Origin: Planococcus versutus
GTDB taxonomy: Bacteria > Bacillota > Bacilli > Bacillales_A > Planococcaceae
DNA length: 64,000 nucleotides
Assembly: GCF_001186155.3 (NCBI RefSeq)
Contig: NZ_CP016540.2
Location: 2,024,001-2,088,000 of the forward strand
Reading direction: 5' to 3'
Shown here: in pieces, positions 47,894-57,909 of the stretch
Numbering within the stretch: position 1 is the first letter of the stretch
Layout of the letters: every line of letters begins with the position of its first letter
Made by a program: the position numbers and the translations under genes
Notes under the pieces: model-generated
The model's input: the letters and a program-made list of their open reading frames with translations, nothing else
Databases searched by the model: none
What the model was told of the DNA's origin: nothing

Positions 47894-50011
47894 TTATTCT
47901 TGATCTTGTTTTTCAGCAGCTTCTTTTTGCTCTTTTAAAACAATCTTACGTGACAAGTTTACACGGCCTTGACGATCAATTTCAATTACTTTGACTTGAA
48001 TGACTTGATCCATTTTCAAAACGTCTTCTACTTCTTTAGTCCGTTCTTCTTGGATTTCAGAAATATGAAGAAGACCGTCTTTACCAGGGAATAATTCAAC
48101 AAATGCACCAAACTTCTCAATTCGCTTGACTTTGCCTTCGTAATATTCGCCGACGTTTGCTTCACGTACAATGTTTTCAATCATTGCTTTCGCTTTTGCG
48201 TTCATTTCTTCATCAACTGAAGAAATGAAAATCGTACCGTCTTGCTCTGTATCGATTTTAACGCCCGTTTCCTCAATAATTTTATTAATCACTTTACCAC
48301 CGGGTCCAATAACGTCGCGAATCTTATCTGGTTTAATCTTCACCATAATAATTTTCGGAGCATATTTAGAAAGAATTGTTCTCGGTTCAGCAATCGTCGC
48401 TAACATCGATTCTAAAATATGGATACGACCGATTTGCGCTTGAGTTAATGCCTCTTCTAAAATTTCACGAGAAAGACCATCAATTTTAATGTCCATTTGA
48501 AGAGCTGTGATTCCTTTAGCTGTACCAGCTACTTTAAAATCCATATCACCAAGGTGATCTTCCATGCCTTGAATGTCAGATAGAACCGTATAGTTATCGC
48601 CTTTTTTAACGAGACCCATGGCAATACCTGCAACCGGAGCTGTAAGTGGTACACCTGCATCCATCATCGCAAGTGTTGATGCGCAAATACTTGCTTGTGA
48701 AGTTGAACCATTCGACTCAAGTACCTCTGCAACAAGACGAATCGTATAAGGGAAATCTTTTTCGCTTGGAATAACGGCTTCTAGTGCACGTTCACCAAGT
48801 GCCCCATGACCGATTTCGCGACGTCCCGGCCCACGAAGAAATCCAGTTTCACCTACTGAAAACAGCGGGAAATTGTAATGGTGCATAAAGCGTTTTGTAT
48901 CTTCAATGCCAAGACCATCAATGATTTGAACATCACCTAAAGCGCCTAGCGTACAAATACTCATTGCTTGCGTTTGTCCGCGCGTAAATAGGCCTGAACC
49001 ATGCGTACGGTTTAACACACCCACTTCAGAAGACAATGGACGGATCTCAGAAGGTCCACGGCCATCCGGACGGATTTTTTCGTCTGTAATTAAGCGACGA
49101 ACTTCATCTTTCACCATTTTATCTAAAATTTGACCTGCTTGTTTTTTAACGGCATCATCCGAATCTTCGTATGCCGCCATTGCACGTGCTTTTACTTCGT
49201 CAATAGCTTCATTTCGCGCTTGTTTTTCATTGATTTGAACAGCTGTGTTTAAATCAGTTTCTACAGCGTCTTTAAGAGATGAAGTTAATTCTGCATCTAA
49301 TTCATAAAGCTTGATGTCAGATTTTTCTTTTCCAACTTCTGCAGCGATTTGTTCTTGAAACGCGATTAATTTTTTGATTTCTTCATGACCGAACATGATG
49401 GCTTCTAAAATGATTTCTTCAGAAACTTCTTTTGCTCCTGCTTCTACCATGTTAATGGCATCTTTTGTTCCAGCGACGATCAAATTGATCGAACTTTGTT
49501 CAAGTTGTTCGTTTGTTGGATTAATGATATATTGTCCGTCAATTAACCCAACAATGACTCCAGCAATCGGTCCGCCAAACGGAATATCTGAAATCATTAA
49601 TGCGAGTGAAGAACCAAACATTGCAGCCATTTCTGATGGACAATCTTGATCGACTGACATGACCATAGAAATAACTTGAACTTCATTACGGAAACCGTCT
49701 GGGAATAATGGACGAATCGGACGGTCGATTAAACGGCTTGTTAACGTCGCTTTTTCAGAAGGACGTCCTTCTCGTTTAATGAAGCCACCTGGAATTTTAC
49801 CAACAGCGTAAAGACGTTCTTCATAGTTTACTGTTAATGGAAAGAAATCTAAAGGTTTTGGTGTCTTTGATGCTGTTGCAGTAGAAAGAACTGCTGTATC
49901 GCCATAGCGAATCAATGCTGCTCCATTTGCTTGTTTTGCCAATTGACCGACCTCAACTTGTAACTCGCGGCCTGCCCAATCCAATGTGTAGACTTTTTTT
50001 GTTTGCTCCAT
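47894..50011 (-). CDS. pnp: Polyribonucleotide nucleotidyltransferase (PNPase)
   Basis: A 705-residue PNPase. Two RNase PH domains (the second with [14 protein letters not shown] and [15 protein letters not shown]), then a KH domain ([15 protein letters not shown]) and an S1 domain ([15 protein letters not shown]). It degrades RNA from the 3' end with phosphate. It is next to rpsO, which is usual. It has its own promoter and terminator here. Confidence 0.98.
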   Translation of the reverse strand: MEQTKKVYTLDWAGRELQVEVGQLAKQANGAALIRYGDTAVLSTATASKTPKPLDFFPLTVNYEERLYAVGKIPGGFIKREGRPSEKATLTSRLIDRPIRPLFPDGFRNEVQVISMVMSVDQDCPSEMAAMFGSSLALMISDIPFGGPIAGVIVGLIDGQYIINPTNEQLEQSSINLIVAGTKDAINMVEAGAKEVSEEIILEAIMFGHEEIKKLIAFQEQIAAEVGKEKSDIKLYELDAELTSSLKDAVETDLNTAVQINEKQARNEAIDEVKARAMAAYEDSDDAVKKQAGQILDKMVKDEVRRLITDEKIRPDGRGPSEIRPLSSEVGVLNRTHGSGLFTRGQTQAMSICTLGALGDVQIIDGLGIEDTKRFMHHYNFPLFSVGETGFLRGPGRREIGHGALGERALEAVIPSEKDFPYTIRLVAEVLESNGSTSQASICASTLAMMDAGVPLTAPVAGIAMGLVKKGDNYTVLSDIQGMEDHLGDMDFKVAGTAKGITALQMDIKIDGLSREILEEALTQAQIGRIHILESMLATIAEPRTILSKYAPKIIMVKIKPDKIRDVIGPGGKVINKIIEETGVKIDTEQDGTIFISSVDEEMNAKAKAMIENIVREANVGEYYEGKVKRIEKFGAFVELFPGKDGLLHISEIQEERTKEVEDVLKMDQVIQVKVIEIDRQGRVNLSRKIVLKEQKEAAEKQDQE

Positions 50012-50047
50012 ATTATCGAGCTCCTCTCTATTACGATCTATCTATAT

Positions 50048-50076
50048 ACTATATGTATCCATTAGTAGTGTATCAA
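50048..50076 (-). promoter_or_regulatory. pnp promoter
   Basis: TTGATA (50071-50076), a 17-base spacer and TATAGT (50048-50053) on the minus strand. Confidence 0.7.
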
Positions 50077-50122
50077 AAAAGCATCATATGTGCGATGCGA
50101 TAGATTAAAGTTTTATCCATAA

Positions 50123-50150
50123 AGAAAAAGCGGGACGAATCCCGCTTTTA
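50123..50150 (-). terminator. Terminator of rpsO
   Basis: AAAAGCGGGA / TCCCGCTTTT stem with a CGAA loop. Confidence 0.9.
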
Positions 50151-50160
50151 CTGTTTACTA

Positions 50161-50430
50161 TTAACGGCGTAGGCCAAGTCTTGCGATTAACTCACGGTAG
50201 CGAGCTACTTCGTTTTCACGTAAGTATTTTAGCAAGTTACGACGGCGTCCGACCATTTTGAATAGACCACGACGTGAGTGATGATCTTTTTTGTGAGTAC
50301 GTAAGTGCTCATTCAAATTGTTGATGTCTTCTGTAAGAATAGCGATTTGAATCTCTGCAGACCCAGTATCAGTGTCATGCACTTTGTATTCGCTAATCAA
50401 TTCATTTTTGCGTTCTTGTGTGATTGCCAT
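50161..50430 (-). CDS. rpsO: Ribosomal protein S15
   Basis: An 89-residue S15 of exact family length, with [31 protein letters not shown] and [11 protein letters not shown]. It binds 16S rRNA early in 30S assembly. The ATG at 50430 follows GGAGGTGG; the longer open frame lies in the untranslated leader. It has a strong promoter about 100 bases upstream and its own terminator. Confidence 0.98.
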   Translation of the reverse strand: MAITQERKNELISEYKVHDTDTGSAEIQIAILTEDINNLNEHLRTHKKDHHSRRGLFKMVGRRRNLLKYLRENEVARYRELIARLGLRR

Positions 50431-50521
50431 ACTGTTTCCACCTCCTAATTTCTGATATCCCCAATTACCGAGCAAACGTTGGTGATTCGATTTGCCAAGC
50501 AACGGTTTGTACTTTTAGTAC
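50431..50521 (-). promoter_or_regulatory. rpsO leader, possibly S15-binding
   Basis: A leader of about 90 bases with stems GTAC/GTAC near the start and CGTTG/CAACG in the middle. Bacterial rpsO leaders often bind S15 to limit translation, in several unrelated structures. The match to any known class was not established. Confidence 0.35.
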
Positions 50522-50527
50522 TCATAA

Positions 50528-50556
50528 ATAATAGCACAAGAAATTTTTAAAATCAA
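50528..50556 (-). promoter_or_regulatory. rpsO promoter
   Basis: TTGATT (50551-50556), a 17-base spacer and TATTAT (50528-50533) on the minus strand. Confidence 0.75.
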
Positions 50557-50565
50557 CTGCATAAC

Positions 50566-51516
50566 CTATTTCATACTGACAAAAAACTTTTGTGCTGTTT
50601 CTTTATCACGTTGAATTTGTGCCTTCAATTCTTCGATTCCTGAAAACTTTTGCTCATCACGAATCCGCTCATACCATTCCACTTCTACCATTTCTCCGTA
50701 AATCGTCTTGGCAAAATCAAGAATATGAACTTCGATCACTTGTTTTTTTACTTCCGGATTATTAAACGTAGGTTTATAACCGATATTGCAAATACCGTTG
50801 TAATTATTGTCTTGGACTTGAATTTTTACTGCGTAAACACCCCGACTCGGCATAATAGCCCCGAGCTCTGGTTCTATATTTGCTGTGGGAAACCCAATTG
50901 TACGCCCTCGTTTATCTCCATTAACAACCGTTCCCGAAATTCTAAATGGTCTTCCGAGAAGATGATAAACTTTGGCCGTTTCACCTTGTTTTAATAATTC
51001 ACGAATACGTGTCGAACTGATCTTTTCATCATTTTCTTCTAGTTTCTCAGCAACCGTAACATCATAATGATCTTCACTCATTTGTTTCATTAACCTCATA
51101 TCGCCTTTTCCTTTGCTGCCAAACGAAAAGTCAAATCCAGCCGTTACGTGTTTAGCTTGAAGATTCTTAACGAAAAACTCAATAAATTCTTCAGGTGTTA
51201 ACTTAGCAAATTCAGATGTAAATCGGACAATAAAGCAGTAATCAACATTCATGCTCTCTAGAATATCCATCTTTTGCTGCATCGGTGTTATATAAAAAAC
51301 TTCTTCTTTTCTTCCACCAAGTACAAGTGATGGATGAGGATCAAAAGTCATAACGGCTGACTTAAGGTCTTTTTGTTGCGCTTGATAAATAGCTTCTCCT
51401 ATCACTCGTTGGTGACCTTTATGTACCCCATCAAAAAACCCTAATGCTAATGAGATAGGTCCTGTATCAAAATCAGGTTTTACGTGATTTGGATAATTTA
51501 AATGAATAATTTTCAT
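50566..51516 (-). CDS. ribF: Bifunctional riboflavin kinase/FAD synthetase
   Basis: A 316-residue RibF. The N-terminal adenylyltransferase has LGFFDGVHKGHQRVI and SSTRIRELL; the C-terminal kinase has GDKRGRTIGFPTANI and the EVHILDFAKTIYG segment. It turns riboflavin to FMN and FAD. It starts one base after the truB stop; no FMN riboswitch precedes it, as expected inside an operon. Confidence 0.96.
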   Translation of the reverse strand: MKIIHLNYPNHVKPDFDTGPISLALGFFDGVHKGHQRVIGEAIYQAQQKDLKSAVMTFDPHPSLVLGGRKEEVFYITPMQQKMDILESMNVDYCFIVRFTSEFAKLTPEEFIEFFVKNLQAKHVTAGFDFSFGSKGKGDMRLMKQMSEDHYDVTVAEKLEENDEKISSTRIRELLKQGETAKVYHLLGRPFRISGTVVNGDKRGRTIGFPTANIEPELGAIMPSRGVYAVKIQVQDNNYNGICNIGYKPTFNNPEVKKQVIEVHILDFAKTIYGEMVEVEWYERIRDEQKFSGIEELKAQIQRDKETAQKFFVSMK

Positions 51517-51517
51517 A

Positions 51518-52447
51518 TTACACCTCGTCCACTGTCGGAAAACCGAACATTTTTTCAGGTTTCATTTTGTCTGCTTTTTCTGGATGGTTTTTATAAAGTG
51601 CAACGGGTTGCCCTTTATACGTCAACACAACATACCCCATTTTGTCGAGTATTTTATGTCTTGTTAACACTTGACCATTCTTTACAGCAAAAATTTGTTT
51701 CGATTCAATTTCCATGAACGGAAACGCACTCAAGCCATAACTTAGCGGTTTCAAAATATCACCGATATGTTCATTTTGAGCAAGTTCCGCAACTTCAGCA
51801 AGTGTTACGCAATCTTTTTCGCTAAATTCCCCAGATTCTGTTCGCGTCAATTTGGACATATGCGCAGGGTATCCTAAAACTTCTCCTATTTGGACAGCCA
51901 GTGTCCGAATATAAGTTCCTTTACCACAACGTATACGAATATTGAATTTGATATTTTGACCTATCCATTTTGCGTCGCCATCAAGCAATTCAATCGAGTC
52001 AATGCGGACAATTCGTTCTGGCCGCTCAACTGGAATTCCTTGACGAGCGTACTCATATAATTTCTTACCATTAACTTTTACAGCAGAATACATAGGCGGT
52101 ATTTGTGTAATATTCCCTGTTAATTTAAGAAAAGCAGTTTCTAGTTGATCTCGAGCAACTACTTTTTCTGTTTGGTCAGTTTCAACTGTTTCACCTGTTG
52201 CGTCTTCAGTGTCAGTTGAATAACCAATCGTCACTTCTGCTTCATAGGTCTTTCCTTGATCTGTAATGTACTCTGCTACTTTTGTAGTGTTCCCGATACA
52301 AATTGGTAATACGCCGTCTACTTCAGGGTCTAGTGTACCTGTATGCCCTACTTTTTTCGTTTGCAAAATCTTTCTTAGTTTAAAGACACAATCGTGCGAT
52401 GTCATTCCTTTTTCTTTCCACAATGGTAAAATTCCATTCAACGTCAT
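51518..52447 (-). CDS. truB: tRNA pseudouridine(55) synthase
   Basis: A 309-residue TruB. The catalytic aspartate lies in KVGHTGTLDPEVDGVL, with YEYARQGIPVER and GTYIRTLA, and a C-terminal PUA-like domain (FAVKNGQVLTRH). It makes pseudouridine 55 in the T loop of tRNAs. The ATG at 52447 follows AAGGAGAAGG. A terminator sits just upstream, inside the longer open frame, which rules out earlier starts. Confidence 0.96.
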   Translation of the reverse strand: MTLNGILPLWKEKGMTSHDCVFKLRKILQTKKVGHTGTLDPEVDGVLPICIGNTTKVAEYITDQGKTYEAEVTIGYSTDTEDATGETVETDQTEKVVARDQLETAFLKLTGNITQIPPMYSAVKVNGKKLYEYARQGIPVERPERIVRIDSIELLDGDAKWIGQNIKFNIRIRCGKGTYIRTLAVQIGEVLGYPAHMSKLTRTESGEFSEKDCVTLAEVAELAQNEHIGDILKPLSYGLSAFPFMEIESKQIFAVKNGQVLTRHKILDKMGYVVLTYKGQPVALYKNHPEKADKMKPEKMFGFPTVDEV

Positions 52448-52474
52448 ATGCTTACCTTCTCCTTTACTCGATAC

Positions 52475-52516
52475 AAAAAAGCCCACTATCTAAAATAGAC
52501 AGCGGGCTTTTTTTAA
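52475..52516 (-). terminator. Terminator at the end of rbfA
   Basis: AAAAAGCCC-GCTGTCTA / TAGATAGT-GGGCTTTTTT imperfect stem. Its base overlaps the rbfA stop codon region. truB is thus partly insulated from the upstream operon. Confidence 0.85.
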
Positions 52517-52863
52517 TCTTCTTTTGGTTCTTGAATCCCACGTAATAGCGTATCAATACGGTTACCATAAGCAACTGATGAATCGATTTCAAAAGACAGT
52601 TCTGGAGTTTTACGTAGACGAATTCGTTGTCCGATTTCAGTCCGGATAAATCCTTTTGACTTTGTCAATCCAAGCAAGGTCTGCTCTTTTTCATAGTCTT
52701 CACCTAACACACTAATATATACAGTTGCCTGTTGGAGATCTCCTGTAACTTCAACATCTGTTACAGTGACAAATCCGATACGGGGATCTTTCAGTTTTCG
52801 ACTGATGATATCGCTAAGCTCTTTTTTCATTTGCTCAGCTACACGATTTGCGCGCATGGTCAT
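52513..52863 (-). CDS. rbfA: Ribosome-binding factor A
   Basis: A 116-residue KH-like Rbf[40 protein letters not shown] and [19 protein letters not shown]. It helps 30S maturation and 16S 5' end processing. AGGTGG stands 7 bases before the ATG. Confidence 0.97.
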   Translation of the reverse strand: MTMRANRVAEQMKKELSDIISRKLKDPRIGFVTVTDVEVTGDLQQATVYISVLGEDYEKEQTLLGLTKSKGFIRTEIGQRIRLRKTPELSFEIDSSVAYGNRIDTLLRGIQEPKED

Positions 52864-52881
52864 TGATAGTCCACCTCGTTC

Positions 52882-53160
52882 TTACACATATTCTTTTTCA
52901 ATCTCCAAACATTCCCAAGAAGGATTGCTTTCCAAATAGTAAAGAACTTGTGCCATTTCTTTGTCTGCCACTTCTTTGGAAGAAGATACAGTCACAAATG
53001 CTAAACGAGTTCTTTGCCATACATTTTGGTGATCAATCTCTGCTGTAGAAACATTGAATTTCTGCTTGCTGCGAGTCAGCATGCTTTTAACAACTGCCCG
53101 CTTATCTTTTAACGAGTGTGCGGTTGGAATGAAAAACTCACATTCCATATATAGGATCAT
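52882..53160 (-). CDS. ylxP: YlxP, DUF503 protein
   Basis: A 92-residue DUF503 protein, with the family segment [23 protein letters not shown] split over strand and helix, and a second half with [21 protein letters not shown]. In recent work YlxP is a ribosome-associated factor like RbfA; I regard that as likely, not shown here. The ATG overlaps the infB stop by four bases. Confidence 0.9.
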   Translation of the reverse strand: MILYMECEFFIPTAHSLKDKRAVVKSMLTRSKQKFNVSTAEIDHQNVWQRTRLAFVTVSSSKEVADKEMAQVLYYLESNPSWECLEIEKEYV

Positions 53161-55457
53161 TTGCGTTCAATTTCTTCCATTATAAACGCTTCGATAATAT
53201 CTAGCTCTTTTACATCGTTGAAGTTTTTAATAGTAATTCCGCATTCGTATCCTTTTGCTACTTCTTTCGCATCGTCTTTAAATCGTTTTAATGTGTCAAT
53301 TTCGCCTTCGAATACCACGATGCCTTCGCGGATTACACGAACGCCACTATTACGTGTAATCTTACCTTCTGTTACATAACTTCCGGCAATTGTTCCAACT
53401 TTAGAAACTTTGAACGTGCTACGAATTTCTGCTTGTCCAATAATTTTCTCTTCAAATTCAGGATCGAGCAAGCCTTTCATAGCGAATTCAATTTCTTCGA
53501 TTACTTTATAGATAATGCGATGTAGGCGGATGTCTACACCTTCAGCGTCAGCAGCACGTTTTGCGTTTGCGTCTGGACGAACGTTAAAACCAATAATGAT
53601 AGCGTTCGAAGCAGCTGCTAGTGCAATATCAGATTCCGTAATGGCACCAGCGCCAGTATGAATAATCTTCACGTTAACGCCTTCTACATCAAGTTTAAGC
53701 AAAGATGCAGCCATTGCTTCGACTGCGCCTTGAACGTCAGCTTTAACGATTAAGTTTAGCTCTTTCATTTCACCTTGTTTTAACTGATCAAACAAGTTAT
53801 CAAGTGTTACACGTGTTTTTTCAGAACGTTGAACTTGAAGTGCTGAAGTGGCACGAGTTTCTCCAACTTGACGAGCTGTTTTTTCATCTTCAAAAACAAC
53901 AAACCGGTCTCCAGCTTGAGGTACATCGTTTAATCCAGTAATTTCAACTGGTGTTGATGGTCCAGCTTCTTTTGCACGACGCCCTGTATCAGATACCATT
54001 GCACGAACGCGGCCAAATGTGTTACCAACAACAATCGGATCGCCAACTTTTAACGTTCCGTCTTGTACAAGAAGTGTTGCTACTGAACCGCGACCTTTAT
54101 CAAGCTCTGCTTCAATAACTGTACCAATCGCACGACGTGCAGGATTTGCTTTTAATTCACCAACTTCTGATACAAGAAGAACCATTTCAAGCAATGAATC
54201 GATGCCATCACCCGTTAAAGCAGAAATTGGAACAAAAATTGTGTCGCCGCCCCAAGCTTCCGCAACGAGTCCGTGCTCAGTCAACTCCTGCATAACACGA
54301 TCTGGATTTGCACTTGGCTTATCCATCTTGTTTACTGCAATAATGATTGGAACTTCTGCAGCTTTTGCATGATTGATCGCTTCAACTGTTTGTGGCATAA
54401 CACCATCATCAGCTGCTACAACAATGATTGCAAGATCCGTTACTTTTGCTCCACGTGCACGCATCGTAGTAAACGCTGCGTGACCAGGTGTATCAAGGAA
54501 CGTGATTTTTTTGTCATTATCATCGACAACTTGATAAGCACCGATATGTTGCGTAATCCCACCTGCTTCTCCAGCAGTTACTTTCGTGTGACGAATTGAA
54601 TCCAGTAAAGTTGTTTTACCATGGTCAACGTGTCCCATGATGGTGACAACTGGCGGACGTTCTTGGTTCAAGTTTTCATCTTCTGGTTCGAAGTAAACTT
54701 CAAGATCCGTTTTATCGACAATGATTTCTTCTTCTACTTCAACTTCGTATTCTGCACAAATCAATTCAATTGTATCTTTATCAAGTTCTTGGTTAATAGT
54801 AGCCATTGCACCAAGCATAAATAATTTTTTGATTACTTCAGATGGCTCGCGCCCTAATTTTTTTGCCAGTTCTGCTACTGTCAATGATTCGCTAAATGTA
54901 ATCTTAGCAGGCAGTTCTTTTTCTTTTTTAGGCATAGGTGGCAACGGATTCACCGGTTGTTGCTGCTTGCCTTTACGGTTCCGGTTTTGGAAGCCATTAC
55001 GGTTTCCACCGCCTGGACGTCCTGAAGAACGTTGACCAGGGCCTGCTGTTGGTTTCGCGGCTTTTGGCGTAAAGTTCGAACCTGATTTCGCAGGCGCTGT
55101 TGGTCGTTGGCCATTCCCTTGTGAACGAGATTGTCCTTGACTTGGTGCTGCTGGTTTTGATTGACTTTGTCCTGATGGACGTGTTTGTCCACCTTGTGAA
55201 GGTCGTGATTGTCCACTTTGTGACGGACGAGATTGGTTTCCTTGTGCAGGTCGTGATGTAGCAGGTCGTGATTTAGCTTGCGGACGCTGTCCAGCCGCTG
55301 CATTTTTATAAATGCCGTCTAACTTTGTTACATCTGTATCTTCTAAAGTAGCCATGTGGTTTGGTACTTTAACGTTCATTTTTGACAATTCATTGATGAT
55401 TTCTTTACTTGGCTTATCTACTTTTTTCGCGTATTCATGTACTCGAATTTTGGTCAT
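53157..55457 (-). CDS. infB: Translation initiation factor IF-2
   Basis: A 766-residue IF-2. An N-terminal domain leads to a low-complexity Gln/Ser/Arg/Pro/Gly stretch (about residues 55-165), the IF2_N motif ([20 protein letters not shown]), the G domain with [18 protein letters not shown] and NKMD, and domains II-IV. It brings fMet-tRNA to the 30S subunit. The ATG at 55457 overlaps the ylxQ end by 23 bases and follows GGGGGCG. Confidence 0.97.
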   Translation of the reverse strand: MTKIRVHEYAKKVDKPSKEIINELSKMNVKVPNHMATLEDTDVTKLDGIYKNAAAGQRPQAKSRPATSRPAQGNQSRPSQSGQSRPSQGGQTRPSGQSQSKPAAPSQGQSRSQGNGQRPTAPAKSGSNFTPKAAKPTAGPGQRSSGRPGGGNRNGFQNRNRKGKQQQPVNPLPPMPKKEKELPAKITFSESLTVAELAKKLGREPSEVIKKLFMLGAMATINQELDKDTIELICAEYEVEVEEEIIVDKTDLEVYFEPEDENLNQERPPVVTIMGHVDHGKTTLLDSIRHTKVTAGEAGGITQHIGAYQVVDDNDKKITFLDTPGHAAFTTMRARGAKVTDLAIIVVAADDGVMPQTVEAINHAKAAEVPIIIAVNKMDKPSANPDRVMQELTEHGLVAEAWGGDTIFVPISALTGDGIDSLLEMVLLVSEVGELKANPARRAIGTVIEAELDKGRGSVATLLVQDGTLKVGDPIVVGNTFGRVRAMVSDTGRRAKEAGPSTPVEITGLNDVPQAGDRFVVFEDEKTARQVGETRATSALQVQRSEKTRVTLDNLFDQLKQGEMKELNLIVKADVQGAVEAMAASLLKLDVEGVNVKIIHTGAGAITESDIALAAASNAIIIGFNVRPDANAKRAADAEGVDIRLHRIIYKVIEEIEFAMKGLLDPEFEEKIIGQAEIRSTFKVSKVGTIAGSYVTEGKITRNSGVRVIREGIVVFEGEIDTLKRFKDDAKEVAKGYECGITIKNFNDVKELDIIEAFIMEEIERK

Positions 55458-55779
55458 CTGCTCGCCCCCGATTAATTTCTTCAATCAAGCTGATTAGTTT
55501 TTTTGCAAATCCTGAATCTGTGACTGCAATCACTACCCGCTCTTGTTTGCCTATTGCATGTCCCAACTCAAAACGGGATCCAAAAACACATAGTTCCACT
55601 CCATTTGATTTACATTTATCATGCAATTTCTTGCTTGTATTTTCTGAAGCATCTTCCGAAATGATCACTAATTTCGCTTTTCCTTTTCGAACTTCGCTCA
55701 CGGACATTTCTTCACCAGAAATGGTCATTCTTGCACGTGTTGCTAATCCAAGTAATTGAAGGACTTTTTGTTTGGTCAT
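55435..55779 (-). CDS. ylxQ: L7Ae-family K-turn binding protein YlxQ
   Basis: A 114-residue L7Ae/L30e-type protein: [31 protein letters not shown], and [18 protein letters not shown]. Such proteins bind RNA kink-turns; B. subtilis YlxQ binds K-turns in vitro, and its cell role is unclear. The start shares a base with the ylxR stop. Confidence 0.92.
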   Translation of the reverse strand: MTKQKVLQLLGLATRARMTISGEEMSVSEVRKGKAKLVIISEDASENTSKKLHDKCKSNGVELCVFGSRFELGHAIGKQERVVIAVTDSGFAKKLISLIEEINRGRADDQNSST

Positions 55780-56057
55780 TATTTCAACTGCTCTCTAAGA
55801 ACGATGCGAATTAACTCATCATAGATTTCGTCTGGAATTTTGACTTCTAACTGCTTGTCCAGCACTTTCTTTTTGCGGGCAGTCGCGATGGCATCTTCCG
55901 TTTTCGAAAGATAAGCGCCGCGTCCTGACTTTTTGCCGGTCAAATCAACCGATACTTCGCCTTCTTTTGAACGAACAACACGAATCATTTCTTTTTTAGG
56001 ATGCATCTCGCTTGTAGCTACACACTTCCGTAATGGAATTTTCTTTTGCAGAGCCAA
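55779..56057 (-). CDS. ylxR: YlxR (RnpM), RNase P modulator
   Basis: A 92-residue YlxR with RKCVATSEMHPKKEMIRVV and the GRGAYLS motif, a predicted RNA-binding surface. B. subtilis YlxR was renamed RnpM for binding RNase P RNA. It follows nusA by 92 bases in the conserved rimP-nusA-ylxR-ylxQ-infB order. Confidence 0.93.
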   Translation of the reverse strand: MALQKKIPLRKCVATSEMHPKKEMIRVVRSKEGEVSVDLTGKKSGRGAYLSKTEDAIATARKKKVLDKQLEVKIPDEIYDELIRIVLREQLK

Positions 56058-56149
56058 CGGACATCACCTTTTCTAAATAAAATAGACTATTTTAATGCTC
56101 AATACAGTTACGTTATCGTGTAGAAAGCTCTATAGTTTATTTAATTTCC

Positions 56150-57277
56150 TTATTCTTTTTCGCCGTAAAAATCAAAATCATCTAGTTCTTCACCGGATTC
56201 AACTAATTCAATTTTAGTATTTGAGTTAGGGTAAATCCCAAGTTCACGTGCATCGGTTTCGCTTTTAATATCAATTTTCCAGCCTGTTAACTTTGCTGCT
56301 AATCGAGCATTTTGTCCACGTTTACCGATAGCTAGTGATAATTGATAATCAGGAACAACAACCGTAGTTGATTTTGCTTCTTCGTTTACTTGTACATCTA
56401 ATACTTTAGATGGACTAAGTGCATTTGCTACAAAGACAACTGGCTCTTCAGACCATTCCACAATATCAATCTTCTCACCGCTCAACTCGTTAACGATTGT
56501 TTGAACACGACCACCTTTAGATCCCACACATGAACCTACCGGATCGATATCATCGCGATGTGCAAATACCGATATTTTTGAGCGATCCCCTGCTTCACGT
56601 GCGATTGACTTGATTTCAACAATACCATCATAAATTTCAGGAACTTCGCTTTCGAATAAGCGACGCAGTAGTCCTGGGTGTGTACGTGAAACAAATACTT
56701 GTGGTCCGCGTGTTGTGCGTTCAACTTTTGTGATATACACTTTAATGCGATCATGCGGCTTGTAATTTTCATTAGGCATTTGTTCTGTCTGTGGAAGCAC
56801 AGCTTCTACTTTACCTAAACCGACATATAAATTACGAGCATCCATGCGTTCTACAATGCCATTTACAATATCGTCTGCACGATCAACAAATTCTTCAAAG
56901 ATTAATCCGCGTTCAGCTTCACGTACTCGTTGTGTAACAACTTGTTTTGCTGTTTGTGCAGCAATTCGACCGAAGTTACGTGGCGTTACTTCTTCTTCCA
57001 CCACATCTCCTAGCTCATAAGCCGGATTGATCACTTTTGCTTCTTCTAATGAAATGTGAAGGCGCTCATCTTCAACTTCTTCTACAACATCTTTACGTGA
57101 ATAAACTAACATCGTTCCCGTATCTAAGTTTAAATCCACTCGAACGTTTTGGGCTTGGTTAAAATTCCGTTTGTATGCTGTTACTAAAGCCGCTTCGATT
57201 GCTTCAATTAGAACTTCACGCGATATCCCTTTTTGTTTTTCTAATACTTCAAAAGCATCCAATAACTCACTGCTCAT
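56150..57277 (-). CDS. nusA: Transcription factor NusA
   Basis: A 375-residue NusA of Firmicute type: N-terminal RNA polymerase-binding domain, S1 domain ([16 protein letters not shown]), and two KH domains ([18 protein letters not shown] and [16 protein letters not shown]), without the acidic repeats of Proteobacteria. It acts in pausing, termination and antitermination. The ATG at 57277 is chosen since a longer frame overlaps rimP without a ribosome binding site. Confidence 0.97.
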   Translation of the reverse strand: MSSELLDAFEVLEKQKGISREVLIEAIEAALVTAYKRNFNQAQNVRVDLNLDTGTMLVYSRKDVVEEVEDERLHISLEEAKVINPAYELGDVVEEEVTPRNFGRIAAQTAKQVVTQRVREAERGLIFEEFVDRADDIVNGIVERMDARNLYVGLGKVEAVLPQTEQMPNENYKPHDRIKVYITKVERTTRGPQVFVSRTHPGLLRRLFESEVPEIYDGIVEIKSIAREAGDRSKISVFAHRDDIDPVGSCVGSKGGRVQTIVNELSGEKIDIVEWSEEPVVFVANALSPSKVLDVQVNEEAKSTTVVVPDYQLSLAIGKRGQNARLAAKLTGWKIDIKSETDARELGIYPNSNTKIELVESGEELDDFDFYGEKE

Positions 57278-57297
57278 TTTATTCACTCCCAGGTTCT

Positions 57298-57783
57298 TCA
57301 ATCAGGTTTAACAGAAAAATCAATAGCCAATCGAATTAACGCAATTTTTTCTTTTGCAATTGTGATTATTTTTCTGCGTGTTTTGATTTTAATTTCAATT
57401 TCTACTTGATCATCATCATAAGATTTCAAGTAGCCTTCAAACTCTTTTGTATCTTCAATCGGTTCATATGTTTTGATGTAAATTAATTTACTCAAAGCTT
57501 TTTCATAGTCTTTTTCTTTTTTCAAAGGACGCTCTGCGCCTGGTGAAGAAACTTCCAGGAAGTAATTTTGTTCAATCGGATCTAATTCATCCAAAATTTC
57601 ACTTAATTTTTCACTAACTAATGCACATTGATCTATATCAATTGGTGCATCTGGATTGTCCACATATACTCGTAAAAACCATGTACGACCTTCTTTTACG
57701 AATTCCACATCTACAAGTTCAAGTGCTAATTCACTCGTAATGGGTTGTACTATCTTCTCGATTTGTTCTGTAATTTTGCTCAT
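57298..57783 (-). CDS. rimP: Ribosome maturation factor RimP
   Basis: A 161-residue RimP: VDVEFVKEGRTWFLRVYVD, LDPIEQNYFLEVSSPGAERPL, and a C-terminal Sm-like beta domain. It aids 30S assembly. It is the first gene of the operon; a sigma-A promoter lies about 95 bases upstream. Confidence 0.96.
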   Translation of the reverse strand: MSKITEQIEKIVQPITSELALELVDVEFVKEGRTWFLRVYVDNPDAPIDIDQCALVSEKLSEILDELDPIEQNYFLEVSSPGAERPLKKEKDYEKALSKLIYIKTYEPIEDTKEFEGYLKSYDDDQVEIEIKIKTRRKIITIAKEKIALIRLAIDFSVKPD

Positions 57784-57820
57784 ACATGCCTCCCGCCAAT
57801 TTTATGCCATAACAAACAGA

Positions 57821-57844
57821 AAAGAGCGGGAGAACCCACTCTTC
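57821..57844 (-). terminator. Terminator of polC
   Basis: AAGAG-T-GGG / CCC-G-CTCTT stem with a TTCT loop and T-rich tail on the minus strand. It lies downstream of the rimP promoter, so it may also attenuate rimP. Confidence 0.7.
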
Positions 57845-57876
57845 TGCGACAGAGCTATTCAGTAAATGTTACTACA

Positions 57877-57905
57877 ATAATACCATAAATGGCGTCGTGG
57901 TGCAA
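57877..57905 (-). promoter_or_regulatory. rimP-nusA operon promoter
   Basis: TTGCAC (57900-57905), a 17-base spacer and TATTAT (57877-57882) just after the polC stop. The hairpin at 57821-57844 falls in the leader. Confidence 0.75.
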
Positions 57906-57909
57906 CTGA

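Noticed and set aside
50517..52447. An FMN riboswitch for ribF
   Set aside because: ribF lies one base after truB and no conserved RFN-type sequence is seen; in Bacilli the switch precedes the rib biosynthesis operon instead.
54273..54599. A long open frame on the plus strand inside infB
   Set aside because: It is antisense to the conserved G domain of IF-2, has no ribosome binding site and its composition follows the opposite strand.
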